Positions 18,154-27,919 are shown, counted from the stretch's first letter. The stretch: DNA of 40,567 nucleotides from Verrucomicrobiales bacterium (GCA_031265105.1 JAISDC010000230.1:1-40567); one strand, 5' to 3'. Numbers and translations: made by a program. The notes: a model not told the origin generated them from the sequence alone.

Positions 18154-18885
18154 CTACAATCCCGACGCGCCCTTTTGTCCCTTGCGCAGTTCGATGTAGG
18201 TCCGGCTTTGTGACAGGTCGCGGCCGGGCATCATGGTGGAAACCATCATTTCCTTGATAGTGTAAGTGTCCTCGATTTTCATCACGCCGTTGACCTCGAC
18301 GCGTTTGACGACCTGCTGGTCGGCGTTGTAGGCGTCGGCGCGCAGGACGGCGAGATACTCGCTGCTGATCCAGAAACGGATTTTGGCGTAATTGCTGACG
18401 ATGGGCGGGGTGCTTTCGTAGCACCAGGCGGGCAGGGTGAGAATACTGTCCGTGCCGACGGGCTTGACCGTGCTCCAGCGGAAAAAGTCGAGGGCGAGGT
18501 CCTCGTAAGCAATGTCGGAGTCAAGGATTCTGGCCAGGCGGTCCTTGCCGGCAACCAGTTCCCAGTCACGGTCAGCGCTCTGGCGACGCTGAATGACGCT
18601 GCCGTTGGGCATGAAGATGACGCGGATTTGCAGAGCACGGTCATTGAACTCGAACACCATCAGGCGGTCGCGGGTGCGCATGGTGACGGCATGGTAAAGG
18701 TCCTTGCCCTTGGCGGTGGTGATGTGCAGGAAGCCTTCCAGTTTGAAATCCTGCAACCGGCCGGACTGCCACATGGCGTCTTGCAAGCGTTCGGGCGCGG
18801 GGATTTTCCCGGCGGGGTCGGGGGCCGCGTGAATGTCAGCGGCCGTCAGGCCAATGGCGAGGAGCAGAACATAAACGGTGCGCAT
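18154..18885 (-). CDS. Secreted LolA-like / outer membrane lipoprotein-sorting-like protein
   Basis: Signal peptide MRTVYVLLLAIGLTAADIHA; fold-level resemblance (W-V-x-D-R, YEDLALDFFRW, VRADAYNADQQVVKRVEV). Confidence 0.65.
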   Translation of the reverse strand: MRTVYVLLLAIGLTAADIHAAPDPAGKIPAPERLQDAMWQSGRLQDFKLEGFLHITTAKGKDLYHAVTMRTRDRLMVFEFNDRALQIRVIFMPNGSVIQRRQSADRDWELVAGKDRLARILDSDIAYEDLALDFFRWSTVKPVGTDSILTLPAWCYESTPPIVSNYAKIRFWISSEYLAVLRADAYNADQQVVKRVEVNGVMKIEDTYTIKEMMVSTMMPGRDLSQSRTYIELRKGQKGASGL

Positions 18886-18946
18886 GCGGGGACAGGTTAA
18901 CAGGTTGCCGCCGGGGAACCAGCCGGAATTCGCGCCGCGCGCGCCG

Positions 18947-19183
18947 TCAGCGGGCTTTTTTCCGCGTCGGCGACACCTGCAAGGCGACCAGCTCCGGCCT
19001 GGGCAGCACGGCCAGCGGCAGGGTGATTACTTTTTTCAGCGCGTAATAATCGCAAATGGCTTCCAGCCCCTCGACCGCCAGAATGGTGGACGGAATGCCG
19101 GTCTCGCTTTCCAGCACGGTCAGCCGGTCTTTCAACCCCTGCGACAGACGCAGGGACAGTCGCGCTTCTTTCAACGGTTTCAT
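18947..19183 (-). CDS. Small ribbon-helix-helix-like DNA-binding protein
   Basis: MKPLKEARLSLRLSQGLKDRLTVLESETGIPSTILAVEGLEAICDYY resembles RHH beta-strand then helix-helix pattern. Confidence 0.55.
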   Translation of the reverse strand: MKPLKEARLSLRLSQGLKDRLTVLESETGIPSTILAVEGLEAICDYYALKKVITLPLAVLPRPELVALQVSPTRKKAR

Positions 19184-19287
19184 GTCTGTTTTTTACGCCA
19201 GATACCTCTTGACAGCATCGAAGTCTTTCACGCATATTGAGCGTCATTGACGTTCAATGACGTTATTATTAATAAACCCGCAAAATC

Positions 19288-20079
19288 ATGAATGACAAAT
19301 TACCGGTGGCCGTGGTCATGATCGCCCGCAACGAGGCGCGGCGGTTACCGCGCTCGCTCGGCAGCGTCAGCGGCTGGGTCAGCGAGCTTATGGTCGTTAC
19401 CAACGACTGCGCCGACGACACTGCCGGCGTGGCGGCGAGCTTCGGCGCCATCGTCAGCGAGCATCCGTTTCAAAATTTTCGCGACCAAAAAGCCTTCGCG
19501 CTGTCGCTGGCGACACAGCCGTGGGTGCTCAGTCTCGACGCCGACGAGGTGGTAACACCGGCGTTGCGTGACGAAATCCGTGACCTCATCGTCAGTGCCC
19601 CGGACACTGTCAGCGGCGCGTGGTTGCCGCGCCGGCTGTGGTTCATGGGCCGGTGGGTCCGGCACGGCGACAATTATCCCGACCGCGTGCTGCGGCTGGT
19701 CCGCCGCGACCGCGCGCGCCTGGCGGACGCGACCATTCACGAGCGGCTGGAGGTCACGGGGCTGACGGTGAAGTGCAAGAACGATTTGCTGCACTACTCG
19801 AATGAATCGGTGGCCCGGCATTTGGAAAAAATCGGTTATTACAACGATTGTTTTGTGCGAGAGGCGGCGTTACAGGGGAGGAAGGTCTGGTCGCTGACGG
19901 TGATTTTGCGGTCTGGCTGGCGTTTGTTTCGCGCCTATTTTTTTCGGCTCGGTTTTCTCGACGGTTTTCTCGGTCTGTATCTGGCGGTCACGAGCGCTTA
20001 CGCGACGTTTTCAAAATACACAATGCTGATTGAGCATTGGCGTGTGCCAGCGTCAGCGGGCAAGAAAGCAAACCAATGA
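19288..20079 (+). CDS. Glycosyltransferase family 2 (LPS core WaaE/KdtX-like)
   Basis: LPVAVVMIARNEARRLPRSLGSVSGWVSELMVVTNDCADDTAGVAASFGA...FRDQKAFALSLATQPWVLSLDADEVVTP. Confidence 0.93.
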   Translation: MNDKLPVAVVMIARNEARRLPRSLGSVSGWVSELMVVTNDCADDTAGVAASFGAIVSEHPFQNFRDQKAFALSLATQPWVLSLDADEVVTPALRDEIRDLIVSAPDTVSGAWLPRRLWFMGRWVRHGDNYPDRVLRLVRRDRARLADATIHERLEVTGLTVKCKNDLLHYSNESVARHLEKIGYYNDCFVREAALQGRKVWSLTVILRSGWRLFRAYFFRLGFLDGFLGLYLAVTSAYATFSKYTMLIEHWRVPASAGKKANQ

Positions 20080-20282
20080 ACGAGGACCGCTACGACTACG
20101 AACATGAGTGGGAGCGCGAGCGCAGTTGGCTGGTGCGGTTGTTGCCGGATGCGGCGGGGCTGGTCGGCGTGTTCATTGTTTGCGCGGTCAATGCTCCGCA
20201 ATGGCTATACCAAGCTTGCCGGAGTTGGCGGCGAAAAACACCGGGCGTGGACGACGAAAAATTTCGCCAACGACAACCATGA
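20076..20282 (+). CDS. Small hypothetical protein with one predicted hydrophobic segment, within glycosylation gene cluster
   Basis: MNEDRYDYEHEWERERSWLVRLLPDAAGLVGVFIVCAVNAPQWLYQACRSWRRK; overlaps upstream and downstream genes by a few nt. Confidence 0.55.
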   Translation: MNEDRYDYEHEWERERSWLVRLLPDAAGLVGVFIVCAVNAPQWLYQACRSWRRKTPGVDDEKFRQRQP

Positions 20283-21082
20283 AAACACCCGTTCATATTT
20301 TTATTATCAACCTGCCGCGTGTCGCTGACCGTCGCGCGATGATGACCCGGCAGTTGTCCGCGCTGGGGCTGCCGTTTGAATTTGTCGAGGGCGTGGACGG
20401 ACGCGCACTGTCAGCGGCGGCACTGGCCGAAAATTATGACCATGACAAGGCGCTGCGCGAGCGTAACGCGATGACCTTGCCGGAAATCGGCTGCGCGCTG
20501 AGCCATCAGAAAATTTACCGGAAAATGGCGGCGGAAAATATTCCCTGCGCATTGATTTTGGAGGACGACGTGAAGTTGGCGGATGATTTGCCGGATGTGC
20601 TGACCGAGTTGGCAAACCGGCCCGCTGACGGTGAGGTGGTGCTGCTCGGCCATGTGCCGCGCCATTTACGACGTGGCCGGGCGCCGCTGACGGTGACGCG
20701 CGCGTTGGCGCGGACGCACGGCCTGTGCTGGGGTGCTTACGCTTATTTCCTTGACAGCGTGGCGGCGGCGCGGCTGCTAGCCGACGCTCATCCGGTGTGG
20801 GTGGTGGCGGACCACTGGCGGAAGTTTCAGGAACGCGGCCTGGTCATGGTCAGCGCCATGACACCGTATTGCGCGGGGTTGACCGAGCTGGGCCGGGCCA
20901 GCTCCATCGGTGAAAGAGGAGTGCCGCGCCGCCGTGGGCTGGCCGGTTGGTTGCGCCGTCAGCGGCAGCGTTATTGTCACGCCGGTTTGCCGGCTTATTT
21001 GTGGCGCACAGTCCGCTGGAAAGTGGCGCGGCTGCTGGCCACGGTCAGCGGCAATGTTGTCACGCAACCCAGGACTTGGTGA
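20279..21082 (+). CDS. Glycosyltransferase family 25 protein
   Basis: VHIFIINLPRVADRRAMMTRQLSALGLPFEFVEGVDGRALS...TLPEIGCALSHQKIYRKMAAENIPCALILEDDVKL. Confidence 0.94.
   Translation: MKTPVHIFIINLPRVADRRAMMTRQLSALGLPFEFVEGVDGRALSAAALAENYDHDKALRERNAMTLPEIGCALSHQKIYRKMAAENIPCALILEDDVKLADDLPDVLTELANRPADGEVVLLGHVPRHLRRGRAPLTVTRALARTHGLCWGAYAYFLDSVAAARLLADAHPVWVVADHWRKFQERGLVMVSAMTPYCAGLTELGRASSIGERGVPRRRGLAGWLRRQRQRYCHAGLPAYLWRTVRWKVARLLATVSGNVVTQPRTW
20684..20696 (+). other. Representative full-match site of the dispersed motif CCGCTGACGGTGA
   Basis: Exact CCGCTGACGGTGA; other exact or near-exact copies at 3390-3402, 5820-5834, 9936-9950, 12689-12700, 20622-20636, 23348-23360, 23950-23962, 25004-25016, 33696-33710, 33981-33995, 36055-36067, 38788-38800. 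Confidence 0.9.
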
Positions 21083-21092
21083 TTCACGCCCA

Positions 21093-21941
21093 ATGCAGAC
21101 GCCTTTTTATTATTATGACCGGGACACGAACTTTGGCGATTTGGCCAATCCGCTGCTGATGGAACGGGTATTCGGCCTGCCTGTCGTCCACGCGAGCAAG
21201 TATCGCGCCGCGCTCTGCGGTGTCGGCAGCGTGTTGAAACATTTTATATGTCGGCGCGGCAATCTGGTCAAGAGATTGCGCGGCACCCTAACTGCCGAAT
21301 GCGTGGTTTGGAGCGCTGGCTTTATCGCCGCGCCGCCGCCTGGCCGGATTTTTTTTCGCGCCATGAATTTTCAAGCCTTGCGCGGCAAGCTCAGTCGCGG
21401 CCACGCGGAACGAATCACCGGAACCAGGCTGGACGTGCCGTTGGGCGACGGCGGCTTGCTTTACCCGCTGCTGCTGGAGCGCCGCCCGCCGGTCACGCAT
21501 GCGGTCGGCCTCATCCCGCATGTGAGCGAGCGGGATTTGCCGGTGTTTGCCGCGTTGCGCGCGCGCATACCGCGTTCGACGCTGATTGATTTGCGGGCGG
21601 AGCCGCTGACGGTGCTCAGGCAAATCGCCGCCTGCGAAACAATTTTGTCGAGCGCGTTGCACGGGTTAATCGCCGCCGACGGCCTGGGCATCCCGAACCG
21701 CCGCCTCATTGTCAGCGACCGGCTGATCGGCGGTGACTTCAAATTCAACGACTATTATTCCGTATATACACTATCAGCGCCACCGGCGCCCATCCGTCTG
21801 AATGAGGATAATTTGGCGGCAGCCGGGGATTTTTTCGCCACCATCAGCGACGATTATCAAATTGCGCCAACCGAGGTTTTGAAAATCCAGGAAACGCTGC
21901 GCGCGGTGTTTGTACACAGGATTTTGCCGAGTTTCAGATAG
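21093..21941 (+). CDS. Polysaccharide pyruvyl transferase family protein
   Basis: YYYDRDTNFGDLANPLLMERVFG...VGSVLKHF...LGDGGLLYPLLL...CETILSSALHGLIAADGLGIPNRRL. Confidence 0.88.
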   Translation: MQTPFYYYDRDTNFGDLANPLLMERVFGLPVVHASKYRAALCGVGSVLKHFICRRGNLVKRLRGTLTAECVVWSAGFIAAPPPGRIFFRAMNFQALRGKLSRGHAERITGTRLDVPLGDGGLLYPLLLERRPPVTHAVGLIPHVSERDLPVFAALRARIPRSTLIDLRAEPLTVLRQIAACETILSSALHGLIAADGLGIPNRRLIVSDRLIGGDFKFNDYYSVYTLSAPPAPIRLNEDNLAAAGDFFATISDDYQIAPTEVLKIQETLRAVFVHRILPSFR

Positions 21942-22098
21942 ACCGCGAGCAACTTGGGCGAACGCTGACGGTGTGGCCATTACGCGTGAATTTGTACCTC
22001 GTAGCCATTTTAGACCTCTTCCCGCACCGTCAGCGGCAATAATATCTGCCACCGAAAATAGTTTGAATCAACGGGTGATTAGATTAACATATACCCAT

Positions 22099-22305
22099 AT
22101 GGAAACTGTCACGCTTTCATCTGAGTATCAGGTGGTTATCCCGCCGTCGGTTAGAAAAGAACTGGCTTGGCGTCCCGGCACCCGGCTCAGTGTGTTCAAG
22201 CACGGAGGCGGGGTTGAATTTGTCCCAGCGCGCTCGCCACAGAGTCTGCGCGGTTTCTTGCGCGGGATGGATACCAATATTGAACGTGATGAAGACCGGT
22301 TATGA
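22099..22305 (+). CDS. AbrB/MazE-type antitoxin
   Basis: METVTLSSEYQVVIPPSVRKELAWRPGTRLSVFKHGGGVEFVP; overlaps downstream PIN gene. Confidence 0.9.
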   Translation: METVTLSSEYQVVIPPSVRKELAWRPGTRLSVFKHGGGVEFVPARSPQSLRGFLRGMDTNIERDEDRL

Positions 22306-22661
22306 ACGTGGTGGATTCTTCCGCGTGGCTGGAAGATCTGTGCGACACAGAGCGGGCGGATTTGTTCGCCGAGGCGATTGAAAAGCCGGCGGAGTTGGTG
22401 GTGCCGTCCATTTGTTTGTATGAGGTGGGCAAAAAAGTCTCCCGTGAGTTTGGCGAAGACGCTGCGGCGCAAATCTATGCGCTGATGAGCATGGGCACTG
22501 TGGTTGACCTTGACGCCAGTCTGGCAATGGACGCCGCGGCGCATCATTTGCCGCTGGCGGACAGCATCATTTACGAAACCGCGTTGCGTTATCGCGCCGT
22601 GTTATGGACACAGGATGCGCATTTTGACGGTTTGTCCAACGTGAAATATTTTTCCAAATAA
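22302..22661 (+). CDS. PIN-domain toxin (VapC-like)
   Basis: MNVVDSSAWLEDLCDTERADLFAEAIE...LPLADSIIYETALRYRAVLWTQDAHFDGL. Confidence 0.93.
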   Translation: MNVVDSSAWLEDLCDTERADLFAEAIEKPAELVVPSICLYEVGKKVSREFGEDAAAQIYALMSMGTVVDLDASLAMDAAAHHLPLADSIIYETALRYRAVLWTQDAHFDGLSNVKYFSK

Positions 22662-22702
22662 AAACGGTGACGGATTAGTAATTCATCCCGCTAGCGACAT
22701 CG

Positions 22703-23179
22703 TCAGCGCTGTTTCTCATCTGATGTTTTGCCAAATGCCGCGATTAGTTCTTTGGCTTCCGCTTTGTTGGTAAATGGAAAATTGCCTATTTCCAATTCAC
22801 CACCGGTAATTTCTGCCAGCACTACCGGCGCGGAATATAATTTTCCATTCAACAAAATAGCTAGTCGCTTGCCTATCGTTTCTTTGGTCAATTTAGCAAA
22901 TTTTTCCTTGCTGTTTTCCGTGAGTTTGAGATTAACCGAAAAAGTATCGTTTCGCTCAATCATTTGAGCCGAAACAACATCGCGGTCATCAAGGACTTTT
23001 TCCTTGGACACAAAAAATGTCTGGTCATTGGCAGCGTCGCCAGATTTTGATTTCAGCACCATTGCAACGGTGTCCGGCGATTCTTTTTCTTGGATTCGAC
23101 AAATCGCGAAAACATCTTCCACTGCTGATGAGGTCGCTGCTAACAAAATGCTAATTGCCAACAAACAAAGAAATTTCAT
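22703..23179 (-). CDS. Secreted standalone SecDF P1-head-like domain protein
   Basis: Signal peptide MKFLCLLAISILLAATSSA; LTENSKEKFAKLTKETIGKRLAILLNGKLYSAPVVLAEITGGELEIGNFPFTNKAEAKELIAAF resembles the SecD P1 head; no TM helices after the signal. Confidence 0.75.
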   Translation of the reverse strand: MKFLCLLAISILLAATSSAVEDVFAICRIQEKESPDTVAMVLKSKSGDAANDQTFFVSKEKVLDDRDVVSAQMIERNDTFSVNLKLTENSKEKFAKLTKETIGKRLAILLNGKLYSAPVVLAEITGGELEIGNFPFTNKAEAKELIAAFGKTSDEKQR

Positions 23180-23308
23180 TTTCTAATTTAATCATATGAC
23201 CATTTTTAATACCACACAAAAACACCCCTTTTGTGGGTGGCGTTTTCATGAATGGGAAGAGCAAAGAGTCATCTTGAAACCACACTTGTCTTGCGCTAAG
23301 TTGACGAT

Positions 23309-23536
23309 ATGTTGAATTGGTCACAATGCTTGGAGGTGGAGCGGTCGCCGCTGACGGTGAGCGGTAATTGGGTGTTTCGTGGCACTCGCGTGCCGGTGTC
23401 GGCATTGTTTCAAAATCTGGAGGATGGCGCGTCGGTGGAGAATTTCCTCGCGTGGTTTTCCGGCGTCACTCGCGAGCAGGTCGCGGCGGTGCTGGCGTTC
23501 ACTGAGAAAAGTTTGCTGGCAGCGGAGGCGGTGTGA
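23309..23536 (+). CDS. DUF433-family antitoxin
   Basis: CLEVERSPLTVSGNWVFRGTRVPVSALFQNLEDGASVENFLAWFSGVTREQVAAVLAF. Confidence 0.92.
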   Translation: MLNWSQCLEVERSPLTVSGNWVFRGTRVPVSALFQNLEDGASVENFLAWFSGVTREQVAAVLAFTEKSLLAAEAV

Positions 23537-23850
23537 AAATTTTGCTCGACCAAGGCACGCCCAATCCCCTACGGGCGCATTTGTCAGGACACACGGTGGC
23601 GACGGTGTATGAGTTGGGGTGGAGCCGGTTGACCAACGGCAATTTGATTCAACAGGCGGAGCAAGAAGGATACGATGTGTTAGTCACCACCGACCAAAAT
23701 TTGAAATACCAGCAAAATTTGCTCCACCGAAAAATCGCCATTGTAGTATTGCTCACTACCAGTTGGCCGCGCTTGCAAAAAGTTGCGCCGCAAATCTCGC
23801 TGACGGTCAGCGGCGTGGCCGCCGGTGATTACATTGAGGTACCCGCATGA
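23533..23850 (+). CDS. DUF5615-type PIN-like toxin
   Basis: MKILLDQGTPNPLRAHLSGHTVATVYELGWSRLTNGNLIQQAEQEGYDVLVTTDQNLKYQQNL; overlaps DUF433 gene. Confidence 0.9.
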   Translation: MKILLDQGTPNPLRAHLSGHTVATVYELGWSRLTNGNLIQQAEQEGYDVLVTTDQNLKYQQNLLHRKIAIVVLLTTSWPRLQKVAPQISLTVSGVAAGDYIEVPA

Positions 23851-23912
23851 TGTTGCTGTCAAATAGAGGTATAAGGTATATTTACTTTAGTTTTGCTCTT
23901 TTTTCAAACTGA

Positions 23913-24896
23913 CTATTTTCCTTGACTCGCTGGCGCTGACAAGGTCGCGTCACCGTCAGCGGTGGATTTTGCCGGAAAATATTTTTTAATCCATAACAGG
24001 TAGCCGAGCCACAGCACGCTTGAGCCAATGGTGAACCACAAGATTTGATTGCCGCCGAAATGTTGCAGCCCTTGTTCCAGTTGCGCTAATTGCTGTCCGG
24101 TATAACCGGCGGCGCGGTTAAATTCCATCGTGTCGTGACAGATGAACGTCAGCGTGCCGGACACGCCAAAGAATAACACACAGGCGAATGACAGCCACCA
24201 GCCACTGACGGTCAGTCGGTACATTTTCCACGCCGAATAGAGCCAGAGCACGCTCAGTGCGAGAAACAGAACGGTTGCCGAAATGCCGATTAGGATTTGC
24301 CCAAAGAACGGAAACGCCGGGCGAACAAACGCGACTGGCACCAAAGTCATGACACCCAAAATTATGAACAAACAACTGGCGAGCACCGGCAGCGGGCAAG
24401 CGTCTGTCCAACTTGGCGCTGGGTTGCGTGCTTCGCAGGTAGCTTTGACATGCCGGTCGCCGTAGAACCAAACGCCAATGGCGGGAATTATAAAAAAAAT
24501 GGTTGCTTGAATGGCGATAATAATTCCGCCCACAGGTCCCAGTTTAAGCGGGCTTTGCAATAGCATCCAAAGCAGTGAGCCAACAGTCAAAATTCCCATG
24601 ATTAACACGCACCACGCCAGTATCAGCAACAACGCCCGTGCCCAGCGCTGTGCCTTAATAGAACCGATACCCAGCCAGACGAGTGTCACAGTTAAACCGC
24701 TGTATATTGCCAATGTTACGATTAGCATGTTCGAGTTAATTGGCATGCCGCTTTTTTGCGCGTTAAATAATAAACCGCAAATTATTAACATCATGAATAA
24801 CGCGTTCAACACACCCGCCAGAATTTCCAAAATGCCGAACACTATCAGCCAAGCCGAGCGGTCTTTAAACGGAGCTGTCGAGTTTGTCATCAGCAA
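23913..24896 (-). CDS. Multi-pass membrane protein of unknown function
   Basis: Multiple hydrophobic helices (IVFGILEILAGVLNALFMMLIICGLLF etc.). Confidence 0.65.
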   Translation of the reverse strand: MLMTNSTAPFKDRSAWLIVFGILEILAGVLNALFMMLIICGLLFNAQKSGMPINSNMLIVTLAIYSGLTVTLVWLGIGSIKAQRWARALLLILAWCVLIMGILTVGSLLWMLLQSPLKLGPVGGIIIAIQATIFFIIPAIGVWFYGDRHVKATCEARNPAPSWTDACPLPVLASCLFIILGVMTLVPVAFVRPAFPFFGQILIGISATVLFLALSVLWLYSAWKMYRLTVSGWWLSFACVLFFGVSGTLTFICHDTMEFNRAAGYTGQQLAQLEQGLQHFGGNQILWFTIGSSVLWLGYLLWIKKYFPAKSTADGDATLSAPASQGK

Positions 24897-24958
24897 TAAA
24901 TAGTCGCTGATGGTGAAATGTCTAGCAATAAATTCGCTGTTAGAGGTAATGGTGCTTC

Positions 24959-24993
24959 ACAAAAAAAGCGCCCCCTTGCGGAGGCGCTTTTTG
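24959..24993 (-). terminator. Intrinsic terminator downstream of groL
   Basis: On minus strand AAAAAGCGCCTCCGCAAGGGGGCGCTTTTTTT: GC stem followed by T tract, about 35 nt after the groL stop. Confidence 0.88.
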
Positions 24994-25025
24994 AATGCAG
25001 CTTGCGCTGACGGTGATGGATTCGC

Positions 25026-26663
25026 TTAGTAATCCATCCCGCCCATGCCGCCGCCGCCCGGAGGCATTGCCGGAGCTTTTTCCTTTTCAGGGGCGTCCGT
25101 GACAATGGCTTCCGTTGTCAACAACAGGCCGCTGATGCTGGCCGCGTTTTGCAGGGCGGTCCGCGTCACTTTCGTCGGGTCCACGACGCCGGCTTTTACG
25201 AGGTCTTCGTATTGCTCGGTGGCCACGTTGTAGCCTTCGGCGCTCTTGCGCTTTTTCACTTCTTGCACGACGATGCTGCCGTCCACGCCCGCATTGTCAG
25301 CGAGGGTGCGGAGCGGTTGCTCAATCGCGCGGTTGACGATTTGCGCGCCGATGAGCTGGTCTTCGTCGGTCAGCTTCAGCGCTTCAATCGCTTTTTGCGC
25401 GCGGATGAGCGCGGTGCCGCCACCGGGGACGATGCCTTCCTCGACCGCCGCGCGGGTGGCGTGCAGGGCGTCTTCGACGCGGGCTTTCTTTTCCTTCATC
25501 TCGGTCTCGGTCGCGGCGCCGACGTTGATGACGGCCACGCCACCGGCGAGTTTCGCCAGGCGTTCTTGCAATTTCTCGCGGTCGTAGTCGCTGGTGGTCT
25601 CTTCAATCTGGCGGCGGATTTGACCCACGCGCCCTTGAATGTCAGCGTTCTTGCCGCCGCCTTCGATGATGGTGGTGTTTTCCTTGTCAATGACGATGCG
25701 CTTGGCTTTGCCGAGGTCGTCGATGCCGGTGTTCTCCAGCTTGATGCCGAGGTCTTCGCTCAGCAGCTTGCCGCCGGTCAGCACGGCGATGTCTTCGAGA
25801 ATCGCCTTGCGCCGGTCGCCGAAGCCGGGGGCTTTGACGGCGGCCACTTGCAGCGTGCCGCGCAGTTTGTTCACCACCAGCGTCGCGAGCGCCTCGCCCT
25901 CGACTTCTTCCGCGATGATGAGCAGCGGTTTGCCGCTCTTGGCGACTTTCTCGAGCACGGGGAGCAAGTCCTTCATGCTGGAGATTTTTTTCTCGTTGAT
26001 GAGGATGTAGGCGTTCTCCAACACGGCTTCCTGCGCCTCGGCGTCGGTAACGAAGTAGGGCGAGAGGTAACCTTTGTCGAACTGCATGCCCTCGACCACT
26101 TCCAGCGAGGTCTCGATGGATTTGGCTTCCTCGACCGTGACGGTGCCGTCTTTGCCGACCTTGTCCAGCGCGTCGGCGATGATTTCACCGACGGTGTGGT
26201 CCCAGTTGGCGCTGACGGTGGCGACTTGCTTGATTTCCTCTTTATCCTTGACTTTCTTGGAAATCTTCGCGAGTTCCGTGACGACGACTTCGACGGCTTT
26301 GTCAATGCCGCGCTTGAGGTCGGTCGGGTTGGCGCCGGCGGTGACGTGTTTCAAGCCGGACTTGTAGATGGCTTCTGCCAACACGGTCGCGGTCGTGGTG
26401 CCGTCACCGGCGATGTCGCTGGTTTTGCTGGCGACTTCGCGGACGAGTTGGGCGCCGATATTTTCATAACGGTCTTCCAACTCGATTTCCTTCGCCACGG
26501 TCACGCCGTCCTTGGTGATGGTCGGTGAGCCGAATTTTTTGTCGAGGACGACGTTGCGTCCGCCGGGACCCATCGTGGCTTTCACCGCGCGGGCGAGTTT
26601 TTCCACGCCGCGCAGGAGACCCTGGCGGGCGGCTTCTTCGAATAATAACTGTTTTGCTGCCAT
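25026..26663 (-). CDS. groL: Chaperonin GroEL
   Basis: [80 protein letters not shown]-terminal [13 protein letters not shown]. Confidence 0.98.
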   Translation of the reverse strand: MAAKQLLFEEAARQGLLRGVEKLARAVKATMGPGGRNVVLDKKFGSPTITKDGVTVAKEIELEDRYENIGAQLVREVASKTSDIAGDGTTTATVLAEAIYKSGLKHVTAGANPTDLKRGIDKAVEVVVTELAKISKKVKDKEEIKQVATVSANWDHTVGEIIADALDKVGKDGTVTVEEAKSIETSLEVVEGMQFDKGYLSPYFVTDAEAQEAVLENAYILINEKKISSMKDLLPVLEKVAKSGKPLLIIAEEVEGEALATLVVNKLRGTLQVAAVKAPGFGDRRKAILEDIAVLTGGKLLSEDLGIKLENTGIDDLGKAKRIVIDKENTTIIEGGGKNADIQGRVGQIRRQIEETTSDYDREKLQERLAKLAGGVAVINVGAATETEMKEKKARVEDALHATRAAVEEGIVPGGGTALIRAQKAIEALKLTDEDQLIGAQIVNRAIEQPLRTLADNAGVDGSIVVQEVKKRKSAEGYNVATEQYEDLVKAGVVDPTKVTRTALQNAASISGLLLTTEAIVTDAPEKEKAPAMPPGGGGMGGMDY

Positions 26664-26687
26664 AGTGTGTGTTTTCCTTTCTTGAAT

Positions 26688-26984
26688 TTATGCGATTACG
26701 CCGAGGATATCGTCCTCGCGCAAGATGAGATACTTGTCGCCGTCGAGAGTGACCTCGGTGCCGCCGTATTTGCTATACAACACGCGGTCGCCTTTGCTCA
26801 CCTCGAACGGAATGACTTTGCCACTCTCGTCTTTTTTACCAGTACCGAGGGCGACGATGGTGCCTTCCTGCGGTTTTTCCTTCGCGGTATCGGGGATGAT
26901 GATACCGCCCTTCTTCACTTCCTGCTCCTCGATGGGTTCGACCAACACGCGGTCGCCAACGGGTTTGAACTTAATGTTTGCCAT
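26688..26984 (-). CDS. groES: Co-chaperonin GroES
   Basis: [49 protein letters not shown]...[34 protein letters not shown]. Confidence 0.98.
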   Translation of the reverse strand: MANIKFKPVGDRVLVEPIEEQEVKKGGIIIPDTAKEKPQEGTIVALGTGKKDESGKVIPFEVSKGDRVLYSKYGGTEVTLDGDKYLILREDDILGVIA

Positions 26985-27030
26985 AAGTTACTTTTTTCTT
27001 TCTTGTTATCGTTAGTTTTTGTTTTAGTCA

Positions 27031-27068
27031 ACACCAGCGGCAGCGGAGCCGCTGATGGTCACGAAATT
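27031..27068. repeat. Intergenic motif-pair element, copy 1
   Basis: ACACCAGCGGCAGCGGAGCCGCTGATGGTCACGAAATTA; inverted CAGCGGC/GCCGCTG. Confidence 0.75.
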
Positions 27069-27919
27069 ATTTGTGGTTTCTCCTTCAATAGTTTCATTCC
27101 TTGGTTTCCCATGAGCGATTTCATTTGTGTAATCGCCACGTTGTTTAATTGTACCAGTCGCTCGCCTTGCGGTAAACTGTGGCGAACGAGCAGGGCGTTG
27201 ACGCTTTCCATGTTTGAGAGCACCACGAGTTGTTCCAACGCGGCGAAGTCGCGGATGTTGCCTTTTTCGCCGGGGTTGTCATCGCGCCATTGCTTCGCTG
27301 TTTTGCCGAACAGAGCCACGTTCAGCAAGTCGGCTTCATTGGCATAGACAGTGCTGATTTGTTTTTTGGTGACGAGTTGCGGGATGATGCATTCCTTGAT
27401 GGCGTCAGTGTGGATGCGGTAATTGATTTTGGAAAGTGTGCGTTGCAAATTCCATTCGAGCGAAAGCCGTTGGTTTTCTTCTCGTTTAAGACGCTTAAAT
27501 TCAGTGACGAGGAAAAGTTCAAATTCCGCCGAAATCCATGCGGCGAATTTAAAGGCAATATCGGAATGGGCAAATGTACCTCCACCATAGCGACCTGACT
27601 TTGAAATCAAGCCAATGGCATTGGTTTCGCTAATCCATTTTTGCGGTGACATCCAAAAATGTGGTTTGGCGGACTCATTTTTAAACCCCTCATAAATGTG
27701 GGGTTTAAAATTTGGGTTGTTTAGCTTTTCCCACAACCCGATATACTCAATCGTGCTGTAGGTGCGAAGCCAAAGGCTGATAACCTGCGACGGACTTTCG
27801 TCGTTGCGGTATCTTGCCATGTCGGTGAGCGAAATATAATCTTCCTTCTCTTTTGAGAACAAGACTATTTTCGTCCCCTGCACAGTTATGGTTTCCTTCT
27901 TCGCCACATTATTCTCCAT
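27059..27919 (-). CDS. KilA-N domain protein
   Basis: ISLTDMARYRNDESPSQVISLWLRTYSTIEYIGLWEKLNNPNFK...GRYGGGTFAHSDIAFKFAAWISAEFELFLVTEFKRLK. Confidence 0.9.
   Translation of the reverse strand: MENNVAKKETITVQGTKIVLFSKEKEDYISLTDMARYRNDESPSQVISLWLRTYSTIEYIGLWEKLNNPNFKPHIYEGFKNESAKPHFWMSPQKWISETNAIGLISKSGRYGGGTFAHSDIAFKFAAWISAEFELFLVTEFKRLKREENQRLSLEWNLQRTLSKINYRIHTDAIKECIIPQLVTKKQISTVYANEADLLNVALFGKTAKQWRDDNPGEKGNIRDFAALEQLVVLSNMESVNALLVRHSLPQGERLVQLNNVAITQMKSLMGNQGMKLLKEKPQIIS

Noticed and set aside
25149-26528. 459-aa plus-strand ORF opposite groL
   Set aside because: Antisense to GroEL; no recognisable domain, explained by codon bias of the true gene.
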